Assembly (NCBI GenBank): GCA_039621445.1
Contig: CP154956.1
Span: 78,116,474-78,180,473 of the forward strand
Reading direction: 5' to 3'
Source: Euglena gracilis
Taxonomy: Eukaryota; Euglenida; Euglenophyceae; Euglenales
DNA length: 64,000 nt
Of this stretch, positions 1 to 11,570 are shown piece after piece (position 1 is the stretch's first letter; each line of letters starts with the position of its first letter). The position numbers and the translations under genes were made by a program. The notes under the pieces are model-generated. The model ran no database searches and was not told the origin of the DNA. It worked only from the letters and a program-made list of their open reading frames with translations.

Positions 1-650
1 GGGGGAGGGGGAGGGGGGTCCGAGGGCGGCCGCGCGGGCGGAACGCATCCTAAAATCGGTGATTTTCGGGTCCAAAAAGTGGTCATTTTTTGCCATTTTT
101 GGGCCATTTTTTGACCAAAAAAAGTGCTTTTTTGGCCGCGCGCAGAGCGCGCGGCCCCCAAATTTGCCATTTTGTGTCCGAAAATGGTCATTTTTGGTCA
201 TTTTTGGGCCTCAAAAAATCGCGATTTTTTCACCAAAATTTTTTTTCCTTGGCTATGCTAGGCACAGTGGGGGGGGGTCCAGGGGGGGGGGCGAGCGGCC
301 GCGCGGGCGGCCGCGCAGGGGCCGCGCGGGGGGGGTGGGGAGGGGGGGGTCCCGGACCCCCCCGAGCGGCGCACCTAGCCTCCCCAGCTCACCTGTCCCT
401 TCATTTTTTCCCCTCATCGCAGCTTCCTCCATCACGGCCCCCCAGCCTTGACCTAGCTCCACCCATCAAAATGTCGAAAATGGCAAAAATGTGTTAGAAA
501 ATTTTGTTTTTCGTCGACCCAGCCCAGCCCAGCCCCCCCCGGCCCCCGCCCCCCCCCACCCCCCCCCCCCGGGGGGGGGGTCCAGCCAGCAGCTCAAATC
601 CAGCCAGCAGCCTTTTTGCCCCCCCCCGGGGGTCCTTAAGATATTCCCTG
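1..650 (+). mobile_element. Terminal part of a CAGGG...CCCTG repeat element, cut by the window edge
   Basis: The right end reads CTTAAGATATTCCCTG at 635-650. The last 220 nt match the right half of the element at 53962-54440: the same phrase about CCCCCAGCCTTGA, then CATCAAAATGTC, then a run of CCAGCC units and poly-C/G. The left end lies outside the window, so its target duplication cannot be checked. The first 300 nt hold GGCCATTTTTGG-type filler seen in other elements here. No coding capacity is evident. Confidence 0.6.
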
Positions 651-3600
651 CCCACACCTCAGGTGCCTTGTAGCATATCAATTGAAAGCTCTCCCCAACA
701 CCTTTCACTTGGTACCCTCAGAACTCAGCAATACAACACAGCGCCATGGAAATCGCCGATCGCATGTTCCGACCCTTTTCGCAAATTCCACTCTTCACCT
801 GCCATGTTGCCCCATGATTGATAACACTTCTTAATGGGCTTTCAGCAGATGGCCTTAGATTTCAGCCGTGCTGCATGGAATTATATTTTAAAAATTCTCC
901 AAATTTGGCAAAAAGCAATTATTGTACAAAATGCCCCAAGTTGTTGGCCAACCCACCCAAAAATGCTGATATCTTGATTGCCACATGTCTAATAACCTTT
1001 TTGGAGGGTACCTTTTTGGTCGACCACCACAACCCCCCCCCCAGGCCAGACCCGGGAGCCCAAAATGCCCGCTTTGGGCCGCAAAAGCGCGGCGGAACAC
1101 GGGCCAGGCGTGTTGGCGGCCAAAACGGCGAATGGGGGGCGATAGAGGGCCTCCAGGGGTATCATTTCGTCAGACCGAAATTTTTGAAAATAATGTACAT
1201 TTTCTCGAGATATTTTCAAACTTTTTGACCAATTTTTGGACCTCGGCGAAATGGCAGAGTCAGAAGAGGGGGAGGGGCGCTCGCGACTGAAAAAAAAAAT
1301 TCCGGGAACGGAGCCGGGATCATGGTGATAATCCGCCGGTTCTCGAGGTGGCCCCGACCCAGGGGGTGGGACCGGGGTCCGACCCCCCTTTTCCTTGGTG
1401 GTAAGCCTCGCTCTTGCTCTAAAGAGTAAGAGCTCAGCGACCCCCCCCATAAGGAGGGTCCGGTGGAACTGTTTCATTCTCAATTATGGGGTGGGGAGGT
1501 GGTAAGCTGAACTTCACAAAAAGTGCTGCCTGCAAACAATTTTCACAAATTTAACAAATTTCGAATTGGTGTTTGCAAAGGTTTTTGCACACTGAAAATG
1601 CGCTCCACGGCCGCTTCAGTGACAGCAATGGTGCAAACAAAAATGACGAATTCAGCCAATTCTTGGGCAACATGAAGTTTTCTTTCCAATACAAATTTGG
1701 GTCAACGGTGAGAATAAGATCGTCACAAAAGGGGTTCATTTCGAGAGTGTGAGTGCAAATCCGTTTCCAGTTGACATTAAAAGGAAAGTGTTGACTCTTT
1801 TGCACAAAGGATTTGCTCCACCAAACACAAATTCAGTTCGAAAATTGAGATTCAAAACAGCCCTGGCTTCTGTCAAATGATCAGAAGGCCACGAGGAAAC
1901 ATCTCGGATGCATGCACTTGCACAATTGGGAGACAAATCTCCCGCTTGCTTTTGAAAAATATGCCGTTCACCAACTCTATGTGGGCACCATGGTGGTTAA
2001 ATTTAATGAACATTTGTGTGTTTCATCTGCTATGAAAGACGCAGACTCTGTCCTGAGTCCATGTGCCTCTTACACACGGACTTAAAGAAACTGCGTCTTA
2101 GATGCATACTCCATCCAACTTCACCTAACGACCAGTTTTTCGCACTTCACCATACATTTTTCCACGTCCGGTCAATTTTTTTTGCAAAAATGTTTGCACA
2201 TGCCATCAATTTGTTTGCACCCTATCTCAAAAGCATTTGCACCTTATCCCAAAAATATTTGCCTCCGTTCCGAAAATTTTTGCACTTAGATTGGGTGTTT
2301 TGCACAATTGCCTTTTGAAACTTCAAGTGGAGTGTGTGTTTTTCCATTGTCCAGTGTAACACTTTTTTGCATTTTCATTGTGCAATAATAAAGTGACAGA
2401 GGGCAATTTTTTTCAGAACAAGTGCAAATATTTTTGGGGCGCAGTGCAAAAAATTTTTGAGACCTTTGGGCAATTTTTTTTGACAGTGCCAGGCAGAAAT
2501 TTCGACAGGTTGGGGCAAATATTTTTGCCAGCCGTGGGCAAACATTTCAGATGCTACGTGTCAGACCAAAACAACTAAGACGCAACACTCAGGACGAAGT
2601 CTGTGCCTAAGGCGCACTTTTTGCACTTTTTGCACTTTTTGCACTTTTTGCGATACAACCTGCAGTATATGTGGCAATTACCCGCCCGCGGTATTTGTTG
2701 GTGGCTGGTGTGCATCCTCAATTTGAGGGAAGTGCATTGGACAGCATGGGGGATGCAACCCACCTCCAACCATTCCCCCACCTTTGTGCCTTTTGTGGCC
2801 CGCAAACATTTTTTTTTTCAATGCAGGTCGATGTCTTTATTCTTTATCTATTGCCATTTGCGAAATTGATGTGCGATGAGAAGGGGTTATGTTGTTGTTG
2901 CTTTACTGGCAGCATCCCTCGCCATTGTTGGTTATGTTGTCATCACTCAGTCCTCGACCGAGGAAGCAATGTCTCAATCTGGGGACACCATTTTTTGTTT
3001 AGTATTTGTTTATGGTTACAACTAATCCACAGCAACTTTGGCCCAGGAACCCCCCCCCCAAATGTCCCCCAACCCCCAATTTCGCCCCCGGCCCCAAAAT
3101 TTTGGTCTTTGGTCCCAAAATTTTAGCCCTCCGACCCAACAATTTTGGCCCCAGAGCTATTTCAGAAAAGGGGTGGGATACCACGGTTCTGTCGTGAACC
3201 CAGCGTCCTGGACGCCGGTTCTGAACGAAAGGAAGTTGTTACTCCCTGAACCCGCAAGGCGTCGATCCGAAGAGAAAAATCGTTTCTGGATGGATCATCG
3301 TGCTTCACAAACCACACAGGACTGAATATTTCCACAAATTTCCACTGCCATTTTGGTCAATCCGACGACTGCAAGCGTATCTCTAGCTGTGTGCATTGTT
3401 CAGGTACCAAGTCACCCCTCGATCGAAACTCTTTTCACCAGACGACCAGCCGTGGCCATGGAATTCTTCCACACATCGCAGTGCTCTTACATCAAAGCAA
3501 CACCAAGGTTGACCAAAATTGGATATTCAACCCAGTGGTCCCTAAATTTCAAATTTCATTGTATTATATGGTAAAACAGTCAAATCAGGATTTCGATAAT

Positions 3601-5725
3601 TTCCCCCCCCTTTTTTTTAACGTTTTTTATTTGTGACCAGTGTTCCTAACGCCGGATTTTGGACACAGCCAGCGTCCGTGACCCCTTTCTCACGGACAGA
3701 ACCGGTGTCCAAAAACCTGTGTAATGCCTGTTCTGTGTGAACCCTTCTTGCACCGCGCGATGCGCCGAGCGCTGGCGATCGTAGGGGGGTAAAATGAGGG
3801 CAGGGATGCATGGGGATGCAGGAGAACCAATCGGCTAGAGCCGTTACATGCGTGCTGGAAACGTGCATCCGGCATGCCCGATCCCGTGCGTCAGCATGGG
3901 ATGGTGCCTTGCTGTAAGTTTTAACCTGTGTACAGGGCAGATACGGGTTATGCCACAATTTTGAAATAGCCCAAATTCCTGTTTAAAAATGTTGGACGAA
4001 AGAAGCGAGCAGAGACCAACATTTTGTGAATTTCATCAGCTTTCATTCTTATTTTGTCGTGCCTTTGCAAGGAGGCTACAGTCCCTCCCCGTAACCCCCC
4101 CCCCCCGAAAATTCCCCCCCCAACGTTCTGGCGATTTTGGTGGTTTTTAAAAATGAGCCGAAACACCCAAAAATTCCTCCCCAAGAGGTACGGCAAGGAA
4201 AATTTTGGGATGTTTTCTTCAATATATGCAGTCGTCTCTTTAGCGCTTTTCATGTTCTTGAAGGACCCCCGCTTTAAAACCATTGGGGGCTGAGCAATAT
4301 GAGCCACCTCCCTGAAGTGAAAAGAGCCATTGCCAGGGGCATCACCTGTGAACATACTGCAAGAGAGTTTTGAATGCCAGCAGGCTTCACATGCTTCATG
4401 GGTTGAAGAGCAGTCTGCAAAAGGCCGAAGGTTTTTGACCCAAACCCCCAAAAATCCCCCCCCCCCCCGGGACAAAAAACACGGCCGCAGGGGGGGGGGA
4501 CTTTACGGTGAGGGATTGTAGGTACTTGAAAAAAGCCACCGCAACTGTCTTGGCAGCACGTTGCTCGTTGATCCAGCACATTGCCCCCCACCCCCTCAAA
4601 CAAATGTGCAAGCACTTGGGAGTTAGGCAGTGGGATGCTTTGGACATCCCCGATGAAGTTCACTGGTCCACATTGCCGAAGGGGGGGGGTGTCCTCAGCA
4701 GGTGCATTTCACCAATTTCATCGTTTTGAGGGTCGGGGATGAATTTCAATGTTCATTCATTTTCTTCTTCGTCCTTCTTGTGCCAGAGGTACCAGGAAAT
4801 GCGGGACAGCAGCTTGTCCAAATTTTGGCTCGCAGAAATCCTAGCAGACCCCCCCCCATGGGGGGAGTCTGCTGGTGGAATTTTTTTTTCCAGTGACCGG
4901 CGCAACGCGTCAAGAATTTTTCGGACCCCCAAAACTGGCCAAGAATGCTCATTTTTGGTCATTTTTGGGATTTTTTTTGGAACAAAATCCGCCAAAAATG
5001 CACTAAAACCTCAGTTCCATCTCGGTGCACAACGCTGGAAGAAATTTTTTTTCCCATTCCGGTGGACCCCTGGACCCCCCTCCCCCGGCCCGGGGGGAGG
5101 GGGATCCAGCCAGTCCATTTTTTCCAGTGTCTAGAAAAATGGCTAGCTAGTGGGCCCCCAAGGGTCCTTAAGCAAAAGCCTGGTGGGGGGGGGGATGGAA
5201 TTGGTGGGGGGGGTTGTAATTTGGTGCTTTTGCGAAAATGCTTCATTTTCAGTGGTGAAATTGAGGCATGGTCAGGAACGACACAGGAGGGAGGGTTGTT
5301 ACAGTGGGAAGGGGGGGTCGAGGACCGATGAGGATAATCTAGCCTCCAATGTAAATGTGTGTTGCATTTGTTGCCAACCTGTGCCGTGACCAGGTACACT
5401 TTTCCTCTGTACAGTCCAGGGTCAAATATGAGGGCTGCAGGGGCCAAGTTTTTTCTGGCCGGGAGCCAAAATTTTTGGTGCCGAGGGCCAAATCACCCGT
5501 GCCTGTTTGGGAGGGCCAAACATCCAGTCGGCGGGGCCAATTTTTGTGCCGTTAGCTGGGATTGGTGCTTATCTTGAAACGGAAAACTACGGACAACATC
5601 GGATGAGGCTAATCCCCCAAAATACAGATAATGCGGATAAATATATGTGGGGTCTGGAATGGCTGATGAGGGCGTTCAACGAATTGGGAGGGGAGTGGTC
5701 TCATCCATCAGTGTAACCCCCCCCC
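651..5725. other. Gene-poor repeat-rich stretch
   Basis: I see no exon with family homology or good splice signals. The content is T-rich low-complexity sequence (1500-2950, with many 'tttttgca' units), homopolymer C/G runs, and fragments of repeats found elsewhere in the window. The latter include a copy of a 160-bp dispersed repeat at 1275-1460 and a CCAGCC-rich end with TCCTTAAG near 5160-5180. Open frames here are short and low-complexity. Confidence 0.5.
1275..1460 (+). repeat. Dispersed repeat, copy 1
   Basis: This segment runs from an A-run with TTCCGGGAACGG, through GATCATGGTGATAATC, to AAGAGTAAGAGCTCAGCGAC. It recurs as its reverse complement at 35565-35730, with the same order of landmarks and a few substitutions. 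Two inverted copies 34 kb apart indicate an interspersed element. No open frame is shared by the copies. Confidence 0.65.
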
Positions 5726-6022
5726 CACCTATAAGAAACCCGTTTCTTATAGGTGGGTTTCCAAAAAATGGCCCGAGGGGTTTCTTATAGGTGGGGGTTT
5801 CTTATAGGTGGGTTTCAATGTCCCAAAAAGTTTTGAGCCGACAAAAGGCCAAAAGTGGCCAAAAACGGTCAAAAATTTCCTTCGGCGCCTTTGGCGCCGA
5901 AGAAAAAAGGGGGTGGTTGGGTTCAAAGCTCCCCAGGGGTTTCTTATAGGTGGGGGTTTCTTATAGGTGGGCGTCGGTCCGAAAATTCCCAAAGGTGGGG
6001 GTTTCTTATAGGTGGGGGGGGT
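5726..6022. repeat. Cluster of 16-bp GTTTCTTATAGGTGGG repeats
   Basis: The 16-mer GTTTCTTATAGGTGGG occurs six times in direct orientation, near 5743, 5780, 5798, 5938, 5956 and 6001. It also occurs once inverted near 5728, where it forms a hairpin with the first direct copy. Spacing is irregular, so this is not a CRISPR array or simple tandem repeat. Between the copies lies a palindrome of the CGGCGC...GCGCCG kind near 5882. It looks like the decayed, rearranged ends of a transposon family. Confidence 0.7.
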
Positions 6023-6699
6023 TTACATCAGTGTGTTGGATGCCCGTCATATTCTTTTTGATCATGTTGTTTGGGCGTATCAGAGCTTGTTTTGCACTCA
6101 ATCTGGTTTTACCCATTGTATTTCAACCTTTGATGCCACAGCAGATAACAGTTGGACGGAGTGGATGATCATTTTGTCCGCAAAGATAGTACTGGATATG
6201 GACGCAAGAAACTTTGATGGTGAATGTTGTGAGTTGTGAATTCATCTTCCCTTGGCATGATTTTGTTTGATTTGCTTAGTGTTCCTCAGCCCTCCTTCAA
6301 AGTGACCTCATAAAGGCTGGTTGGTCCAGTCAATGACCCCCCAAAATGATACCCCACTGAGGGTTCAATTTCGAATCAGGAGTTAATACCCCCCGGCCTC
6401 AAGGGCTTCACACGTGTTGCCGCCAAGTACAGCAAAGGACAATCCAGGGGTCGCACTGTTGAATACACCATTCCTTTTTTGGCGATTCTTTTTTTGCACA
6501 TTTGTGACCCACCAAAAACTGTTGTGCGATGCAGGAGGGGGTCGAAAAAATATTCAGGGAGCACGAGGTGCCATTTTTTTCGGCCATTTCGGCTTTGTTT
6601 GGACTTCAAAGAACTTCAGGAGTTTACATCCCCAAAAATTTTACCCCCCTTTGGGCCAGGACTTTGGGAGAAAAATGATCCCCGGGGGGGGCATTATTT

Positions 6700-7045
6700 G
6701 GAGGGATAGTCTTCAATAAAAGGAGGGTGTACGGGGCTTAGGTGGGGGGTCTGGACCGACCCCGGGTGCCCGGGACCCCCACAAAGGTCAAGTTTTTCCT
6801 TCCAGTGCTGGTGGTGGTGCTGGGCCAAAAAAAATGTGTTTTTTTGACAATTTTTTTGCCCCAAAAAGTGCCCTGAATGGCACATTTGGCCGTTTTGGTG
6901 GGTCAATTTTCGGCCTGGCTCTTCGCGCTGGACTGAAAATCGGTCTCACGGACCGCGCCACTGTTTAGGTGTGTTGCCTCCCCCCCTCCTGGACCGGGGG
7001 GGGGGTCCGACCCACCCCCCCACCTGCCCTTATACCGAAGGAGGA
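6700..7045. mobile_element. Degenerate relative of the CAGGGTTTGATATAAG element
   Basis: The left side has CTTCAATAAAAGGAGGG followed by GGGGCTTAGGTGGGG. The right side has CCCCACCTGCCCTTATACCGAAG, an imperfect inverted match. The middle resembles the 11981-12379 element: TGCCCCAAAAAGTGCCC, a CGGACCGCGCCACTG segment and CACTGTTTAGG. No target duplication is clear, so the boundaries are approximate. Confidence 0.45.
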
Positions 7046-10000
7046 AGGTTTACCGAGGAGTGTTTTCAAGAGGAGAGTTACAAGTGTTTTCACAATTACG
7101 GATAACTGCGGATAATTACGGATGACCACGGATAAGAAATCGATCCTCAATTACAGATAAGCACCAAGCCAACCATTTCTAAATTTTTCAAGTTTTCTCA
7201 AATTTTCAAGTTATTTGTTTGATGCTGATGATACAGGAGGTATTCCTGGTTGGCAAAAAAAATGGTGTAGAGGCAACAATATATGGGGCCCCGTGTGGCC
7301 CACGTTTCTCGGCATTCCTGCTTACCAATTGCCACCCCTGGTGGCTGCTCTGCATTCCACACATCCCTTGGACCAGACGCTGAGCTTACATCTAGGCACA
7401 ACCCAGCCAAGCCCCATCCCCAGCCCGAGCCCCAGCCCCAGACCAAGTCCAAGCCCAAGCCCCAGCCCAAGCCCCAGCCCAAGCCCCAGCCCAAGCCCCA
7501 GCCCAAGCGCAAGCCCTGTTCCCAGCCCCAGCCCAAGCCCAAGCCCAAGTGCAAGCCCCAGCCCCAGCCCCACCCCAAAGCCAAACCCAAGTCCAAGTCT
7601 GAGCCCAAGGCCTAGCACACTGCCCAGTCCGAGCCCCACGACCGGTGGAAACCCAAGCCCGCAGGGTTCTGCTCATTTGCCGCCAAAGCTTCAGCATGGA
7701 TCCCGGCAGAATCATTCCAGCCCTCTTACTCCAAGCAGCCATGCCACCAAGTCGCCACCTGCAAATTCAGTTGGCATTTCATTTCGGAAGGCCTTGCAGG
7801 TCAATCATCTTCCGCATTCTTTTTTTTCATTTTTTTTAACTTAAAAAAGATTCCAATTTTGAATAATAAATCCCAAAGGTTTGGGATTTATGAATACATT
7901 TTTTTTTGCATGGCAAGAATCTCACAACGCAAAATGCGAAACCAACGTCAGCGTGAAATAACATTCTATTTATTCTTGCTGCATTATTTTTTTTACCATC
8001 TCCATGTTGAGAATCAAAAAGGAAATTGTTAAAAGAAAAATCTGGTTTCTGCTTCAAAGTTACAATCAAAGGACATTTTGGGGTGGTTATGTTTGCCTCG
8101 ATGCTCACAACAGCAAGATTGAAAAAATTAAGGAAGGGGACCACAAGAAATTGTGATCTTGCTTGCTTGCTTATTTGTTGTTGTTTTTTGGCAGTTTGGA
8201 GCAGTTTTCGGATCTCATATGAAGTGGAACGTGATGCCACAGCTGAACGGTCGTCCACAGGCAACACTTAGTCCAATTCCAAACTTGACGACAGCACAAG
8301 CATCAGCTGGCGAGGGAAAAGCATGTTTTGCACCCTTGAACAAAAATATTCTGGAGCATTTTTTTTCACATTTGTGTATTCCATCTCGTGCGGTATTTTT
8401 TGATTTGCAAGGACTCTGGCAGGGTGTCAAGCCAGCCAGACAGCATCCTCCCCCAGGCCAGCAGCTCCCTGCTGGGCTGCGGGCTGCTGAGATATAAATT
8501 CGGCACTGTCCGATGAAAAATCACAGCAAAATCTCGGCAAAAATCCAGCAGGGGTTGGGCGGTTTCCCCACCCATTTTCCAGTTCCATCTGGGTCCAGCT
8601 GCCAGCTGGCTGGACCACCCGGACCCCCCCTAACACACTCACCACACACTCACCCACCCACCCACCCACCCATATCCCCCCCCACACCCACACCCCCCCA
8701 CCCGCCATCCCCCCCCCACCCCTTCACCCCCCCCCCACCACCCCCCCCCCACCCCCCCACACATGCGCACTCAAACGCACACACAGACCGTGCGTATGGA
8801 TAAAACCGTTCATACAGTCCCAGGGACTCACGGCAACAGTTTGTTTTATGAAACCCAAATGGAAGATTGGTGGAATAATACCCCCTTGGGTTGAGTGGAC
8901 CTTTTTTTTTGTTAAAGGTCGACCCACTAACAACAAGGAAGGCATCATGACGATGAAATTTCATGCTGGCAATTTGCTCATGCTAAAACTTGCAGTTGCG
9001 GTTGCACAGAACTAAGTGCGAACAAAGCACTTTTTTTGGCACTGCTCTCCGTCGCACACAAGCAATTGATTGCAAATTTTGATGGAGAATTGGCAAAGCT
9101 GAAGGGGAGGTTTTTTTTAAAAAAAACCAAAACTCTTTCCTCCCTGTTTAATTTTTTGACAAAATAATTATCGTTTCCGGAGGGAAATTTTTTCAGTATG
9201 TTTATTTGCTTCATTTTTTTGCAGGAATTTATGAATGAGTTCCAAGACAATGAGTTCAGCAGTTTTTGTGTCCCCCCCCCTTTTTCAATAGCAATGATAA
9301 CAACATGGAGTGTTAGGGATCATTTTGCTTTAATGCTTCATTATAGCCAAAGGCGAGTTTTACATGCATCCAACCCAGCCCAGGCTTCTTTTAAGTCCTC
9401 AGGGGCATTGGGGGTGTCCCTACCCACTGAGTGAACAATTCATCTTTGTTTTGTGAGGATGATTGTTCCTCAGTTGTATTTTTTCCCCCTGCGGGCTTCT
9501 CAAACACGTTGAATAACATGGATTATTGCTACAGGAAGGGTTCTCTATCAGAAGGCCTGGACATTCTTTATTATAATATCTGGTTTGATGTGTTGTTTTC
9601 TCCCTCCTTTTATGTGTCTTTTTTTAATAAGAATTTTTAAAACATAGAACATTTCTGACATTTTTATTTTAAGTGGTGCTTTTCCATCTTTGACACGTGG
9701 ACCCGCAGCCAGGACGACCTATCTCGAAGGCAGTGGTGCAGTCCATGAAGTCAGGCACCCTGGTTGCCCCCATTTCTGTGTTGCCTTCCCGAATGTTGAA
9801 AGCCTTTTGAGCATGCTGCCCCCTCAGAGAAGTCAGGTTTGAGTTTGGTTCAGGTTTGAAAAGCAACGGTTTGAAGGGAATGCAGATGAAATGAGCCCCC
9901 TCCCTCTGAACCCAAAAGAAGGAACATTCGGCGGGCTTGAACACAAGCCCGCTAGGGTTTGGACCTTTGTCTTTATAAACTTCGAAGGAATATTCGGCGG

Positions 10001-10266
10001 GCCACAACCCAAATTGATATGTGTTCTGCCGCCAGCGATGTCCTTGACAAATTTAAGAATGGAAAGCTAACTGGTACATGCAGGGAGGGAAACAAATATG
10101 TTTTTTTGTTTTTTTTGTGTTTTTTTCCTTCAATTTCAAGTTTGGCGATTTCTGTGATTTTCTGTGTTTTTTTTGTCGAACTTGCATTTCTTTGTATTCT
10201 CTTTGTGTTTTTTTTTGTGTTCTGTTTGGCGTCTGTTATTCTGTTTGTTTGTTTTTTAGCAATACA
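7045..10266. other. Mostly non-coding; two weak candidate exons
   Basis: Apart from the minisatellite at 7390-7650, this stretch is AT-richer and has no recognisable gene. Two spots have good 3' splice signals before open frames. At 8195 a T-rich tract ending GGCAG precedes a frame reading FGAVFGSHMKWNVMPQLNG. At 9225 TTTTTTTGCAG lies six bases before an ATG (9231) opening MNEFQDNEFSSF. Neither resembles a family I know and no partner exons are evident. A one-sided CAGGCTTCTTTTAAG terminus is seen near 9390. Confidence 0.25.
7390..7650. repeat. CCCAGCCCAAGC-type minisatellite
   Basis: A degenerate tandem array of CCCAGC and CCAAGC hexamers runs for about 250 bp. Read on the + strand in one frame it gives alternating Pro-Ser; other frames give Pro-Gln/Lys or Gly-Leu/Trp repeats. 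Every frame stays open because of the 6-bp period, so openness is not evidence of coding. A hydroxyproline-rich wall protein exon cannot be excluded, but no splice-linked neighbours were found. Confidence 0.55.
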
Positions 10267-10267
10267 G

Positions 10268-11064
10268 TGCCGCTTGGAAAAGTATGAGGGTTGTGTTGAC
10301 TCCGTGAGGCTGGAAGTAAGACTGCAACCGGTCCAAACTATAAGCATATATTTTAAAGCATTATTTAAATCCGTAACGGATGGCAGCTTGTCTAAAACCG
10401 GCCAGTGGGATTTCAAGTGTACCTTTTCCCTCAAGGGGGAGGGGGTTTGCTTTCAGCCCCAGCTGATGGAATCTCTGCCCTTACATGGAACCCGCAAACC
10501 CTCAAACCCTCAAACCCTCAACCCCCCCCCCCCAGGGTTGCTGAATGATCTGTTATAGAGTGGTATAGAGTGCGCTCTCCGCAATGCTTCAATGAAAATT
10601 TAACTCACCCAATTGTTGTCATCCATATACGCTGCCATTGATTTTTGTGTGTTTGACTCAAACTGCGGATGCTCGAACAAATGAGTAGCAAACCAACCAA
10701 GGAGTGAGAACCCCCCCCCCAAAGACAGGTGCTCTGGGTAAAAAAAAAACAGGCGCTCTGGAACTCAACACCTGAACTTACCGAAACTGGGTTCCATTAT
10801 CTATCATCTTTTAATACTTTTTTTTTTTGCCTTGATCCGGGCAGCCCAGTCACACCGCATCGAACACTTCCTCGGCAGTTTCACTGCGCAGGAGTGTCCC
10901 TGCTATGTAAGCCGCTTTCCATGTTGCTCCACTCTCCCTCTCATCCGGGCCCGAACCACCCCCAGAACGTCCACCCCTGGGAGTGCTGTGTGGGGTGCCT
11001 GCTCACCGCAACGCTGATGAGGGGGCGCAGGCCGGAGGAATTCGGCATCATGCATACTTGCTGA
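10268..11064 (+). CDS. Last exons of an unidentified gene (5' part not recognised)
   Basis: Three short exons with strong conventional splice signals are visible. Exon 10268-10315 follows a T-rich tract ending ATACAG, encodes CRLEKYEGCVDSVRLE and ends at GTAAGA. Exon 10845-10906 follows GGGCAG, encodes about 20 residues including HRIEHFLGSFTAQECPCY, and ends at GTAAGC. A 59-nt GTAAGC...CCCCCAG intron then leads to exon 10966-11064, which begins NVHPWECCVGCLL and ends FGIMHTC-stop. The last junction is in phase. The first to second junction is off by one nucleotide, so a small exon between them is probably missing. The tail is Cys-rich (CPC, ECC, GC, HTC). I do not recognise the family. Upstream exons may lie in 8-10 kb. 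Confidence 0.4.
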
Positions 11065-11570
11065 GCACCCTGGTCAATGTGTTTCCCTCCCATGGGCTTG
11101 AATTGGAAGGGGGGGGATCATAGGGGGTCATGGGGAGGAGGGTCATGTGGGGAACACCCATTTTCGGTGGCCAAATCAGGAATCACCAAACACAATTTTT
11201 TTGGGGGAAAAATCTATAAATTAGGAATCCCCATACCTGAAATTAGGATTTTTGACACCAAATATGGAATCACCATCCCCAAATTTGCAAAATTTATGCC
11301 TAAAAATTAGGAATCCACCTGTCTATTTTATAAAATTAGGCATCGCTGGCCAATTTTTTTCCGAAAAATTTGGCCGAAAAGGGTCTTGGTCGGGTCAAGG
11401 GGGGGGGTCACGGGGATCATGGGGGGGGGGTGGCCATGGGGGGAACACCCCCTCCAAGTTTTAGGGGCAACGATGTTTGGAGGAGCAGTCCGCCCAGGTT
11501 CGTTTTACCACAGCGTTGGACGGGTTGCCAGTTGCCCCCCACCCCCAACTTGGCCGTCACGCCTGCCCCC

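Noticed and set aside
5726-6022. Possible CRISPR-like array of 16-mers
   Set aside because: Spacing is irregular, one copy is inverted, spacers are not of equal size, and the genome is eukaryotic with introns.
7215-7844. 209-codon frame with a long Pro-Ser repeat
   Set aside because: The hexamer minisatellite makes all six frames open; flanking parts lack homology or splice partners. Kept only as a repeat.
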